From assembly GCA_934047225.1 (NCBI GenBank), contig OW203993.1, forward strand, positions 21,838,069 through 21,902,068: a DNA stretch of 64,000 bases, written 5' to 3'. The notes beneath the pieces were generated by a model that saw nothing but the letters and a program-made list of their open reading frames with translations, did no database searches and had not been told where the DNA came from. The stretch is from Ypsolopha sequella (taxonomy: Eukaryota; Arthropoda; Insecta; Lepidoptera; Ypsolophidae). Shown in pieces: positions 53,581 to 63,247 of the stretch (the first letter of the stretch is position 1; every line of letters starts with the position of its first letter). The position numbers and the translations under genes are program-made.

Positions 53581-54794
53581 ATGAGTATTTTAAATATATC
53601 GGACTCATTCCTTCAAGACAATAGCATTGAAAGTTATCAAGTGCATTCATATAAACCTTATGTAAACAGTTTCGATAAAAATGATGAGATTTGAATTACC
53701 ATCAATCAGCAGGACTTATATGTTTTACCATCTGCAAGCACTTTGTACATTGAAGGTGTTATAATAGTACATAAAACTGCAGAAGCAAAAGAAAAAGTTA
53801 ATAACGTGGAATTTATAAATAATTCTATACTTTATCTCTTTCAAGATATCCGGTATGAACTCAACGGTGTTGAAATTGACAGAATTAAAAATGCAGGCAT
53901 TACAACAACCATACAGTCGTAACTATCTTTGAACGAAAATGAATCAAAAATGTCAAGGGTTTGGGGGTGGGATATTAATGGTGTAAAAAATACCATAGGA
54001 GGTCACTTTTCCGTGAGCATACCACTTAACAAAATTCTTGGATTTGCTGAAGATTATAAAAAAATAATAATGAATTGTAAACATGATTTGATACTTCTAC
54101 GCAGTAATACAAATTTAAATGCATTAAAATTAAATACTAATGAAGTTCTTAATTATATAAATATAAGTAATATCTCATGGAGGGTACCTCATATTAAAGT
54201 CTCTGACCGTGAAAGAATAAATTTGCTGAGATATTTGGAAAGAGATAGACCTATCAATATTGTATTCAGGAACTGGGATCTTTATGAATACCCTCTTTTA
54301 CCTAAAACAACAAAACATACTTGGTCTAAAAAACATCATCTCAGGTAGAAAAACCTCGATTTGTGATTATTGGCTTACAAACGAATCGAAAAAACGTTGG
54401 TACAAAAAATATGTCTCAATTCGATCATTGTCGTTTAAGAGATGTTAAAGTATTTTTGAATTCTCTGTATTATCCCTATGAAAATCTTAATATTAAGTTT
54501 GGAGAAGATAGATATGCTTTATTATTCGAACAATATGCAAGATTCCAGCATTCTTATTATGGTCACCGTTGTGAACCCTTGTTGAGTTTCAATGATTTTA
54601 AACAAAAAGCACCGTTGTTTGTAATTGACTGCTGCAGACAAAATGAAAATTTAAAATCAGGACCCATTAATGTAAAAATTGAATTACAAAGTGATCAAGA
54701 CATACCAGACCAAACGTGCGCTTATTGTCTCATATTAAATGATTGTATCGTTGAATATAAACCACTGTCAAGTATTGTAAGAAAAACATCATGA
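53581..54794 (+). pseudogene. Maverick/Polinton major capsid (double jelly-roll) pseudogene
   Basis: About 405 codons starting at ATG 53581. In-frame stops occur at 53692-53694 and 53920-53922, and a stop plus frame change at 54346-54363. Recognisable blocks are 'PINQQ-type' ('ITINQQDLYVLPSASTLYIE'), 'YELNGVEIDRIKNAGITTT', 'LNKILGFAEDYKKIIMNCKH', 'DRPINIVFRNWDLYEYPLLP' and 'SYYGHRCEPLLSFNDFKQKA', the conserved order of the insect Maverick major capsid protein. Placement right after the penton-like gene supports it. The capsid protein would form icosahedral particles in related viruses. This copy cannot. Confidence 0.75.
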
Positions 54795-55257
54795 ATGATG
54801 AATTTATTTTTTGCGACATGCAGGGTTTTAAGGATAATAAAAATCATATCATTATAAAAGAGTTTTCACTCGCAACTACGATGTTTACGAAAACTTTCCA
54901 TATAAAACCTCCATATCCATTTTATTCATTGACCAAAGATGAAAAAAGACGAGTCAAGTGGGTTGAAAATAACATAGGTATTTACTGGTCTGATGGATTT
55001 ATTGACTATAGAGAATTTCTTAGATTGATTAATAGATATTTAAATAATAAGAAAATTATTGTAAAGGGTACTGAAAAGGTTAAATGGGTTTATGAACTAT
55101 GAAAAACTGTATGGTAAAAGACATTGGAGATGATACATGTCCAAATTTGCGCAACTTGCGAGACAAATATTGTGAAAATAATTCAATTTGTTTCAGCAAT
55201 CATCTAAACATTTGTGCTCTCAAAAATGTACTAAGTATTAAAATATGGTATTATGAT
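54791..55257 (+). pseudogene. Conserved Maverick-associated protein of unknown function, interrupted by a BEL element
   Basis: Starts with an ATGA overlap on the capsid stop. Frame 54791-55102 reads 'FIFCDMQGFKDNKNHIIIKE', 'KPPYPFYSLTKDEKRRVKWV' and 'VKGTEKVKWVYEL'. A second frame from 55099 reads 'DIGDDTCPNLRNLRDKYC' and a Cys/His-containing segment, suggesting one gene with a frameshift. The acidic and His residues hint at a nuclease fold, but I cannot assign one. The BEL insertion at 55258 cuts the C-terminus; the last few codons resume at 63126 and reach a stop at about 63145. Confidence 0.5.
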
Positions 55258-55838
55258 TGTATGGTAGAAAGTGATGTTAGCAGTTGGAACAGGGGCCCAT
55301 AAGCTGTCCCTAATCTACGTCCATGTAAATTTAAGCTGCTTATATTCTACAAAAAGTAAGTACAAAATTTCCTACCAGAAAATGGTACTTAGGAGATGTC
55401 CGCAGTAAGAGTCCCTCTCGTACACGGAGTCCAAATGTGTGCCGGTGTTGTGGCACGTTGCTCACCTCCACGGAGAACCCTAAACACAACCCACTATCCC
55501 TGGATGCATCCAAACCCAGAACATATCGTAATCGGACAATGTTTTCCCACTTGTTGAAAAGCGCGTGTATGCAGGTTATGTCACACACAAAGAAACCAAA
55601 CTAAAAGTGGCCTTCCCGCCAAAATATTGTCAGACCCTGACTCACAAATGTTTATTATGATATCCACATCGATTTTCCCTGTTTTATTCAATTAATATAC
55701 CAAAATATAAAATCGACCGCGATCTTTTCCAAAGTAGACCTTTCCGAGGCTTTTTGTGACGGCTCCCAGAGTATCCATAGACAAAATACCATAGACCACT
55801 GTCGGATACGTTCAAAAACAATCATTTTATCCGAAACA
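55258..55838 (-). repeat. BEL 3' LTR, 581 bp
   Basis: Near-identical to 62540-63120. The short frame inside it (55340-55588) also occurs in the other LTR and is not a gene. Confidence 0.9.
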
Positions 55839-55879
55839 ATCCCCCGCTCTGGGCTGAGTAACAGACCACTAGCTCATAC

Positions 55880-56650
55880 AACCGGGAGACGGGAGAGAGT
55901 TGTCATGGCTTGTCACAAAATCGAACCTTCGACCAACACCTCTGCGACGCGTGGAGTTCCGTCTCCGCCAAAAAACAACTTTAATATACGGCCCCGGCGC
56001 CAAAACAAGGATAGCAAGTTCACATCCTTCAAAAGAATTAAATTTCCTTCCCTAGGATGCTCAGTCCTGTCTGACCACAGAGAGGACGAGAGTTGAGACC
56101 GCTTCCACTTTACAATAAACAGTGGCAAGCTCCTCAAAAGTTAGGACAGTTTCCCCAATAACGCAGCGGAGGTGGGTCTTCGCCGACTTGACGGCAGCTT
56201 CAAAAATTCCCCCCCAGTGAGGGCAATTTGGGGGACTGTACCGCCAAGTTACCCCTTTCCGGGCGAAGATTTAACTTAAACTAGCAGTTATTTACAAAAC
56301 AAAAAATAACAACATCATTAGTAGTACCTCTGTAGATTGTGCCATTGTCGGAACGAATAAGTGAAGGTAAACCCCTACGCGACACAAAACGATCCAACGC
56401 GGCGACGAAGGCCTCCGTAGTCAAAGCTGATACCACTGCCAAGTGAACGGCCTTGGTGGCCAAGCACACAAATACACAAGGTATGCTTTCACAACCCGAG
56501 TGTTGCGATTGCTGAAAACCCCCGTGCGCGTTACGTATGTGTCAATCCGACACCAACAGATTTACCAAAGGTCCGTCCTTGGGTAGAAGCAAAGGATGAA
56601 GACTTCCGTATGGCAGGTCAGCTCTCCGAAATCAGCATATTAATTGTAAA
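55880..56650 (-). pseudogene. BEL/Pao integrase remnants
   Basis: Around 56640-56470, frames show 'HPLLLPKDGPLVNLL' and 'IRNAHGG', the zinc-finger region. 56469-56281 reads 'CLATKAVHLAVVSALTTEAF' and 'RRGLPSLIRSDNGT', the core with its second catalytic Asp. 56280-55880 continues with 'PNCPHWGG'-type and 'NLILLKDVNLLSLFWRRGRI' blocks, the post-core domain. The first core Asp region and several stretches are missing or frameshifted. It retains the order expected for a BEL pol C-terminus next to its 3' LTR. Confidence 0.75.
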
Positions 56651-56689
56651 TATAATTATGAGGAGCACATTTTTATAAACTAAATATAA

Positions 56690-59425
56690 TTACTGTATAG
56701 GATCAAATAAGTTAGTGATACTATTATTTGATACAATTGGCATGACTTGCCGTCTATAAAAACGATTAAATGTAACACTAGACCTCCAGTTCCCTCTGGA
56801 TAATATATCATCAAGAGGGACATTGTCAAACCAATTTTTAGAAGCCACAGCCGAGCGTACGCTCCCAGGTGTTGCAACAACACCGGCCTCTCTCAGGATT
56901 GTTTTGACCCAGCCAGCTATTATTGTTCTAGAGGCCGCCTTTGGTGGACCTCTAATACTAACAAACAAATTAGTGCATGCCGCCAAATCACGTCTCTCTT
57001 TTTATAGATGTACAGTTCGCTTGATCCAATAAACAGGATCAAGATTTTTATCTGCTATATTAGTGGACAATTTCCATCCCGATTGTCTATGGTCAGCTGA
57101 GTCGGTCTTAGATCCAAAAACTGGCCAAAAGGTTACACTGGAAGAATTTTCAATATAATGCTCTGCATCAATGTGTAGAAGGGTCAAGTCGTGAACACGC
57201 CTACCAGAACAAAGTAACAATAACATAGCAGTTGTTCTGGAAGCTAAGAATTCGCTATTATCTGCCTCAGGGGACATGTTGCGAAGATACGACACAACTG
57301 TATCTATATTCCAAACAGGAAGCTTACGGGTCATTGGTTTCTTTAAGGCAATGGACTTTAAAACGTGTTTAACTAATGTATGCGAACTTATTTGACCAGA
57401 AATATCTGCATCGCATAAGGTAGAAACGACTGATTTGTGCAATAAAATTGTATTATACGACAAGTTGTAAAGAAGATGCAAATCAGCTAAATATTTTGCA
57501 ACAACTGACCCTGTGGGTTTCAAAGGATCTACTTCGTGACTCTGCGACCATTCTGACCATCGAGCCCATGCTACTTTGTACGTTTTAATAGTAGATGGGC
57601 GCCAGGAATCTTTTAGCAATTTAATTTGTTCCTCGTTCCACCCCGTGATGTTGTTTGCCCACCCCCACAGGTCCACACCTCCAGAGTCATGTTGCGAACG
57701 TCTCGCGGAGCTAGCCCTGTCGAGGTGTCTATCAGATGACGCTCGAGATTGTAAATCGAGAACGGGGCTGCTAACGCCCTGGCTTTCAGGTCTGCTCGCC
57801 AAAACACCCGTTCCCAGCGAGGTACCACCAGCAAATAAATTCCTTGAGCCTGGTTCAGATGAGCTAACACTCTGGGTATTAGGTATGGTGGTGGAAACAT
57901 CCATGCCAGATGAAAATTCCACGTTAGGGAGAAGGCATCGTGAAACATTGCTTGTTGATCGTGTAAGTCTATTGTCACATAATTCTCTACTACATGTGCT
58001 GTCTTTGAAGCAAACAGGTCTATGAGGGGAACACCGAACTTCGCAAATAACATCTCTGTGCACGGGGGTAACAGATGCCATTCTGGGGGTCGTAGGTTTC
58101 GCGAGAGATGATCGGCATGGCAATTGTATTTGCCGGGAAGATGGAATGGAGTTAATTGAATCTGGTATTGATCCAATATTTGAAACACATTGTGAGTGAG
58201 TTTCAGTAATGGCAGAGATCTCGTTCCCCCCTCGTCCCGTAGGTAGGAGACTACGGTTTTGTTGTCGCTTTGTACAAGAACTGTGCTCTGTCGGAGGAAA
58301 AGACAACGATCTTCTAAAACCTTTAGCACCGCTAGCTTCATAGGAGTATTGTCTATTTGGGCTCCCCAGGCATGGTCTGAAGCGTCTGTCGTCAAATAAT
58401 GCGTTGGAGGCGCAGCATGGATTATTGAAGGATAGTGGCAATTGTCTAACCACCATTGTAGATTCCTTCGGACATCTTGTGGGAGATGATGGAGTTTTGT
58501 AGATTGATCTTTGAGTATCGAGTTCAGGAATAGTAACAGTGCTCGGTGGTTCAGTCTGCCTCTCGGGACAACAAAACTTGCAAAATTGAAGAAGCCCACT
58601 AAGCTGCGGAGGACATGAATGGTAATTTTGTTTAGCTGCAGTATTTTTGACACTTTGGTACGAAGTGCTGTTACTTTCTCTTGAGGAAGAGACTTTTTGT
58701 TTGCCCAGGGGTCCCATTGCACGCCCAAATACACTAAACTCTTTTGCGGGGTCGTTTGTGTCTTTTTGAGATTCACCACCCATCCTAGTCGTTCCAGATA
58801 AGTGATTAACATGTGCACGTGGTCGCACAGTGTTGATTTGTCCTGATGAGCCAATAAATAATCGTCTAAGAAAACAATTATTCGAACTCCTAGGTTTCGG
58901 AGCATTTGAGCAATCCAATTGGTCAGCGAGGCGAAGGTTTTTGGTGCCTTGCTGAGACCGAAAGGTAGGCATGTCATTTCCAAGATTTCCCCTTTGTAAA
59001 TTAGTCTTAGAAAGCGTCTGTGGCTCTCTGCTACTGCCAAATGAAAGTAGGCTTGGGAAATATCCACCTTGCACAACCAGTCCTGAGGTTGAAGAAAATC
59101 CGGCACTTGGTAAACATTTATTAAATTGAAAGGGTCTGTTAGCACGTACTTGTTGAGAGCCTTTAGATTGAAAATTAGACGTACAGAGCCGTCGCTTTTT
59201 GGAATGAGAAAGATCTTTGATATAAAGCTTGGTGATAGCTGTACTGGTTCGAGCACACCCTGGCTCTTCATCTGCTCTATAGCTTTGGTCATGTTTTCCG
59301 ACACAGGAGTATCGAAACCCGTCCGTTTCAGGCTCGGCATTACTAATGGTGGTTTTTGGACAAAGGGTATGCGATAACCTTTTATGATTCGAAGCAGATA
59401 TAGTGGAGCTCCTAGTCTTTCCCAC
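56690..59425 (-). pseudogene. DIRS tyrosine recombinase ORF overlapping RT, one in-frame stop
   Basis: A frame of 807 codons (59425-57002) runs the whole length of the RT ORF in another frame. Its conserved part starts near 57700 with 'GWNEEQIKLLKDSWRPSTIK', followed by 'LLLLCSGRRVHDLTLL' with the first catalytic Arg. A TAA at 57002-57004 interrupts it; the same frame continues from 56986 with 'CTNLFVSIRGPPKAASRTII', 'TPGSVRSAVASKNWF' and 'ILSRGNWRSSVTFNRFYRRQ', containing the second Arg box and the candidate catalytic Tyr. The recombinase would insert a circular DNA copy by site-specific recombination. The stop probably makes this copy defective. Confidence 0.75.
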
Positions 59426-59682
59426 TGGCGGTAATAATGTGCTAACTGACCCGCTCGGAACTGGACAGAGTCAATACCTTTTCTTTTTGCCCCCGTGGTT
59501 GCCAGCGGAGGGTGAGCCGGCGCGCTTACGGCCATATTTGTTTTGATACTTCGGTTTTCTATTTTGTTGTGTACCTTGGGACCGAAAATTGTTATTATAA
59601 GGACCACCTCCACGACGGTCACTAATCTGGCGTCCTTGCGAAGGACGATAAAAGTTACTACCCTGCGAGGGTACTTTATCAT
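57613..59682 (-). CDS. DIRS reverse transcriptase - RNase H - methyltransferase-like ORF, 689 aa
   Basis: Intact frame. RT motifs include 'PSFISKIFLIPKSDGSVRLI', 'CKVDISQAYFHLAV', 'LPFGLSKAPKTF' and the catalytic 'FLDD' at about 271-274. RNase H has 'TTDASDHAWGAQID' (Asp about 433) and 'VQSDNKTVVSYL' (Asp about 473), then 'HADHLSR'. Near residue 565 'LIDLFASKTAHVVENYVT' is the DAM-methyltransferase-like segment found in DIRS pol. The first 45 or so residues are probably not translated from this ATG. It would make the cDNA for recombinase-mediated insertion. Confidence 0.85.
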   Translation of the reverse strand: MIKYPRRVVTFIVLRKDARLVTVVEVVLIITIFGPKVHNKIENRSIKTNMAVSAPAHPPLATTGAKRKGIDSVQFRAGQLAHYYRQWERLGAPLYLLRIIKGYRIPFVQKPPLVMPSLKRTGFDTPVSENMTKAIEQMKSQGVLEPVQLSPSFISKIFLIPKSDGSVRLIFNLKALNKYVLTDPFNLINVYQVPDFLQPQDWLCKVDISQAYFHLAVAESHRRFLRLIYKGEILEMTCLPFGLSKAPKTFASLTNWIAQMLRNLGVRIIVFLDDYLLAHQDKSTLCDHVHMLITYLERLGWVVNLKKTQTTPQKSLVYLGVQWDPWANKKSLPQEKVTALRTKVSKILQLNKITIHVLRSLVGFFNFASFVVPRGRLNHRALLLFLNSILKDQSTKLHHLPQDVRRNLQWWLDNCHYPSIIHAAPPTHYLTTDASDHAWGAQIDNTPMKLAVLKVLEDRCLFLRQSTVLVQSDNKTVVSYLRDEGGTRSLPLLKLTHNVFQILDQYQIQLTPFHLPGKYNCHADHLSRNLRPPEWHLLPPCTEMLFAKFGVPLIDLFASKTAHVVENYVTIDLHDQQAMFHDAFSLTWNFHLAWMFPPPYLIPRVLAHLNQAQGIYLLVVPRWERVFWRADLKARALAAPFSIYNLERHLIDTSTGLAPRDVRNMTLEVWTCGGGQTTSRGGTRNKLNC

Positions 59683-60946
59683 TCAAGCCAAAACTTTTGG
59701 TACCCTGCGAGGGACCTTTATATGGCGCGGACCCTTGCGAAGGGTTCTGATCTCTATCCTTACTTGTTCCTGCTAGCGGAGCGGAGCTGCTTGATTTAAT
59801 TGGCCAGAGAGCTTTTCTTACTCCACCAGCTTTCTCAAGCGAAGTTGTGAAACTTTCTGCATTGAATACATTTTGGCAAGTCGGTGGTATTTTTCGCAAA
59901 GCAGATTTGACAAGGGGGTCACGTACAAAGCTCATTATGCCATCTCTTCTCATTTGAATAATCTCAGCTCGGTGACCGCAAATAATTTGCATCAGGTCCC
60001 CTGACACTTTATGAAATTCTCCTTGAATGAACAGTTCATTGATTTTTTCATTGAGATTTTCATAACTCGGGTTGTCACTATCACGAAACCATGTTAGAAG
60101 ACTATGGAGGCTATTTTGTACAGCTTCTCTTTGTTTTAAAGCACAAAAAGTCAGGGATGCAAATGTCTTATCTGCGTACGCCAAATTCCGCAAGGTATCA
60201 TACGCCTTCACCTCATCATTCATTTCTAACCCGACAAATCCTGGAGTAAGGTTATAAAGTTTTTGAGTTTCGGCATAACGAACTTCGCACCATTCCTCCG
60301 TATTAAAACGCTGTATATCATTTAAGGATTTAACAAACTTCTCTGGCGCTTTGGGAACGGTAGGTTCCTTTAACTTTATCTCTATGTCAAAATTAATGAC
60401 AGGCTCCACTTTGTTTACATTATCGGGTACATCCTCATAAAGCTCGCCACTGACGTTTGGATCAACCGAAAAATCATCCTCAATGTTGACAAGAGGACTC
60501 GGTGCATGAGCGTTATTGGACAAATGACTGCGCAATTCACGTACCTGTCTGGTCAGCTCCTCTAACCTTTGATCATCGTGGCGCCTTCGTTTGCCCCCCC
60601 TTCTTTTGTTGCGTCTGCGGCGAGAGCGCTTGTGGCGACGAGCTGAACCCGATGAAGAGCTCGAAGTCGATGAGCTGGTACTGCTGCTGCTGCTCAAGGA
60701 ACTCGAAGTCGACCTTCTCCTCCGCCTGCGAGGCGGAGTTGACGGCGCTACAGGCCTCGGTGACGGCGGCGATGGGTGCAGCGCGTGTGATGGCGAGGCC
60801 TGCGCACGTGGTGGCAATGGGGCCTGCGCACGTGGTGGCAATGGGACCTGCCCACATGGTGGCAACAGGGTCTGCGAGACCCTTGCACGATGTGGGATAG
60901 GGGCCTGCCCATGTGCTGGTGGCGCTTCGTCGTCATTAGGATCCAT
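59471..60946 (-). CDS. DIRS gag-like protein, 491 aa
   Basis: Intact frame. The N-terminus is Pro-rich with HGQ/RAQ repeats, followed by a long Ser run and a very basic stretch ('RRHKRSRRRRNKRRGGKRRR'), then a helical central domain and a C-terminal region with repeated 'PSQG' motifs and many Arg/Gly/Asn. This composition fits a nucleic-acid-binding capsid-like protein, the first ORF of DIRS elements. It overlaps the start of the RT ORF by about 210 bp in another frame. No specific catalytic motif. Confidence 0.65.
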   Translation of the reverse strand: MDPNDDEAPPAHGQAPIPHRARVSQTLLPPCGQVPLPPRAQAPLPPRAQASPSHALHPSPPSPRPVAPSTPPRRRRRRSTSSSLSSSSSTSSSTSSSSSGSARRHKRSRRRRNKRRGGKRRRHDDQRLEELTRQVRELRSHLSNNAHAPSPLVNIEDDFSVDPNVSGELYEDVPDNVNKVEPVINFDIEIKLKEPTVPKAPEKFVKSLNDIQRFNTEEWCEVRYAETQKLYNLTPGFVGLEMNDEVKAYDTLRNLAYADKTFASLTFCALKQREAVQNSLHSLLTWFRDSDNPSYENLNEKINELFIQGEFHKVSGDLMQIICGHRAEIIQMRRDGIMSFVRDPLVKSALRKIPPTCQNVFNAESFTTSLEKAGGVRKALWPIKSSSSAPLAGTSKDRDQNPSQGSAPYKGPSQGTKSFGLNDKVPSQGSNFYRPSQGRQISDRRGGGPYNNNFRSQGTQQNRKPKYQNKYGRKRAGSPSAGNHGGKKKRY

Positions 60947-60990
60947 TGTTCTATAAATTGCGTAAATTTGGGTAGGTAAATACTAAAATC

Positions 60991-61239
60991 TTATTATTTT
61001 ACACTTACACTTCTTCCCGTTAACAGATATTAAAATCTGATCTACTCTAAAGCACGAACGGAAAAACCGTTATTTAATAATTATATAGGGTACGGAATAC
61101 CAAGAAGAAATAAAATAGTGTACTTACAATTTAAAAAAAAAGAAATTGATACTTGTCGTTGTTGGTTCTTGATGGAACATTTGAAACATCTTGTCAATAA
61201 AACACATTACTTGGTAACTGCTCCACTTTATATTTAAAT
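60991..61239. other. Non-coding stretch between DIRS gag and Penelope fragment
   Basis: AT-rich. It probably includes the DIRS 5' terminal region. Nothing else supported. Confidence 0.35.
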
Positions 61240-61850
61240 TACACTAGCGACCGGTTTCGTTATACTAACATCTTCAGGCTATTGTATTAGGCGAAAATGT
61301 ATTTCGTCTATTTGTTTACATTTGTGTGATGGATGACAAACATGATTTTAAGGCGTTTTGTTCGTGCATTTATGGAAGCGTTCAACAAAAAAATATTTGG
61401 TATTATAAAGTCAAAGTACACTGAAATTAAATAAGTAAATGAATTAAATTGAATAAAAATCAAATGAAAATAAAAATAAAAATAGGTAAATGTTTACAAA
61501 TCAAAAAGTCAAAAGGAAAAAAACTGATGTCAATAAAGATTAATTTGGTCATTGGGTTGAATTAGATTGGAAGTATTTGAGTAATGGTGACGAAGATAGG
61601 CAGTACTGGCCATTTAAGAGTGGCTGGGGTGATTTAATGCTGTGTCTATTTATTTCCAGGGCTTCTAAAGCGTTGAGTTTTGGTCCTTTTTAGCATTTTT
61701 GTAGGAGTTTTATGTCCTGATTCGGGTCAAAAGTATGGTTTTCTTTATTAAGGTGTTCTGCGAAAGTGGATTTAGAGTCTTTCTTCTTCCAGCTGTTTAA
61801 GTGTTCTTTTATGCGGGTTTTGAACTTCCTTCCGTAAAGTTCCTTCTTGG
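61240..61850 (-). pseudogene. Penelope-like element 3' end with GIY-YIG endonuclease fragment
   Basis: Minus-strand codons at about 61842-61630 read 'LYGRKFKTRIKEHLNSWKKK', 'STFAEHLNKENHTFD', then a stop, then 'KGPKLNALEALEINRHSIKS'. This is the second half of the GIY-YIG endonuclease that ends Penelope-like retroelements. Downstream, at 61277-61254, is a hammerhead-like motif, which such elements carry in their terminal repeats. RT is absent; only the 3' end was inserted or survived. Confidence 0.7.
61254..61277 (-). ncRNA. Hammerhead-ribozyme-like core (Penelope type)
   Basis: On the minus strand: CTGAAGA, one extra T, an 11-base hairpin gttagtataac, then GAAAC. It is followed by 'cggtcgctagtg'. 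The layout CUGAnGA-n-hairpin-GAAAC is the same as at 16897. It lies about 350 bp downstream of the GIY-YIG fragment, where Penelope-like elements have their ribozymes. Activity is not shown. Confidence 0.35.
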
Positions 61851-62539
61851 GTAAAACGGAAACGGAAATAGCGCGGGAAACTAGAAGTGCCTATCTCAAT
61901 CTATTAAGCTTCGAATAACGGTCAAGGGATTTAATTCCCAATTTCAAATGTATGTACTGTCCCGACAATACAAAACAAACAAATAGGTACCTACCTAATT
62001 CTAGAATTTAATTATCAAATGTAATTCCCAATTACAACACTATGTACTGTACCAACAATACAAATTACAATTAGGTTACCTACCTATTACAACATTACCA
62101 AATTTAAATTATATTTGGTGTATACAATACACACAAACCCGAATGCACATTCCACTATGCACTTGTATACATACTTGTAAGTACATACATTCAAGCCAAG
62201 ATAACAGTATGTTAGCTAACAAGTTGATTTCCAAACCTATAATATAAACCGTTATATGATTATGTTATTGTAGTACAAAAACACTTTATATGGACCAAAT
62301 TATCAAATTATATTGATATTATCGAACCACATCAATGTGGTACCCTCCGGTAATCAATTATCTACTCAAAGCACTAAACAAATCCAATGTAATTGCTACA
62401 TCAATAACATATCAACATTACAACCATGTAAATAGCCTAGCTATGTTAACAGTTCAATTCAACTGGGGCCGCCCAGTTCCGCTGTTTAAATGTATATAAA
62501 CCAAAGGTGGGACAAACCACGATCAATGCTACCAGAAAT
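61851..62539. other. BEL 5' leader region, no gene
   Basis: AT-rich, with repeated 'aataggtacctacctaa'/'ttaggttacctacctatt' motifs and two diverged copies of a segment of about 60 bp with 'atgtactgt.cc.acaatacaaa' (about 61950 and 62042). On the minus strand it follows the 5' LTR and is probably the untranslated leader and lost gag of the BEL element. Confidence 0.4.
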
Positions 62540-63120
62540 TGTATGGTAGAAAGTGATGTTAGCAGTTGGAACAGGGGCCCATAAGCTGTCCCTAATCTAC
62601 GTCCATGTAAATTTAAGCTGCTTATATTCTACAAAAAGTAAGTACAAAATTTCCTACCAGAAAATGGTACTTAGGAGATGTCCGCAGTAAGAGTCCCTCT
62701 CGTACACGGAGTCCAAATGTGTGCCGGTGTTGTGGCACGTTGCTCACCTCCACGGAGAACCCTAAACACAACCCACTATCCCTGGATGCATCCAAACCCA
62801 GAAGATATCGTAACCGGACAATGTTTTCCCACCTGTTGAAAAGCGCGTGTATGCAGGTTATGTCACACACAAAGAAACCAAACTAAAAGTGGCCTTCCCG
62901 CCAAAATATTGTCAGACCCTGACTCACAAATGTTTATTATGATATCCACATCGATTTCCCCTGTTTTATTCAATTAATATACCAAAATATAAAATCGACC
63001 GCGATCTTTTCCAAAGTAGACCTTTCCGAGGCTTTTTGTGACAGCTCCCAGAGTGTCCATAGACAAAATACCATAGACCACTGTCGGATACGTTCAAAAA
63101 CAATCATTTTATCCGAAACA
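62540..63120 (-). repeat. BEL 5' LTR, 581 bp
   Basis: Near-identical to 55258-55838. On the minus strand 'ttctggtagcattgatcg' follows immediately below 62540 and is the likely primer binding site region. Confidence 0.9.
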
Positions 63121-63125
63121 ATGAT

Positions 63126-63178
63126 GTTAACTTACAAAGGTTATAATTTTAAGAAATGTATTTAGATGTTAAATAAAA
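63126..63178 (+). other. Continuation of the Maverick third gene and polyadenylation signal
   Basis: After the BEL target duplication the frame broken at 55257 resumes for a few codons and stops at about 63145. AATAAA at 63173-63178 is in the right place for its polyadenylation. The opposite-strand AATAAA at 63205-63210 shows convergent transcription. Confidence 0.5.
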
Positions 63179-63247
63179 CAAAGTTTTTTTATATCGGTGT
63201 TTCATTTATTACTTTTGTTATTTACACAATTAAGTTACAAACATAAT

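Larger units (their letters stand above)
56651..60990 (-). mobile_element. DIRS-type (tyrosine recombinase) retrotransposon nested in the BEL element
   Basis: The order on the minus strand is gag-like ORF (60946-59471), RT-RNase H-methyltransferase ORF (59682-57613) and tyrosine recombinase ORF (59425-56690), which overlaps the RT ORF along most of its length, as in DIRS1 elements. No integrase and no LTRs are present, as expected for the group. The end coordinates are approximate because I could not define the inverted terminal repeats. Confidence 0.8.
55258..63120 (-). mobile_element. BEL/Pao LTR retrotransposon containing nested DIRS and Penelope elements
   Basis: The LTRs at 55258-55838 and 62540-63120 are each 581 bp, with very few differences. 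The target duplication is ATGAT (55253-55257 and 63121-63125). The minus strand is the coding strand: the LTR starts TGTTTCGG and ends CCATACA, with a purine-rich 'gagcggggga' tract before the 3' LTR. Only an integrase region (55880-56650) remains of gag-pol. The rest of the interior is replaced by a DIRS element and a Penelope-like fragment. Confidence 0.9.

Noticed and set aside
55340..55588. 82-codon frame in each copy of the 581-bp repeat
   Set aside because: Present in both LTRs of the BEL element, no motif; LTR sequence.
61930..62110. Short repeats considered as a CRISPR-like array
   Set aside because: Only two diverged copies, eukaryotic context, no spacers of regular size.
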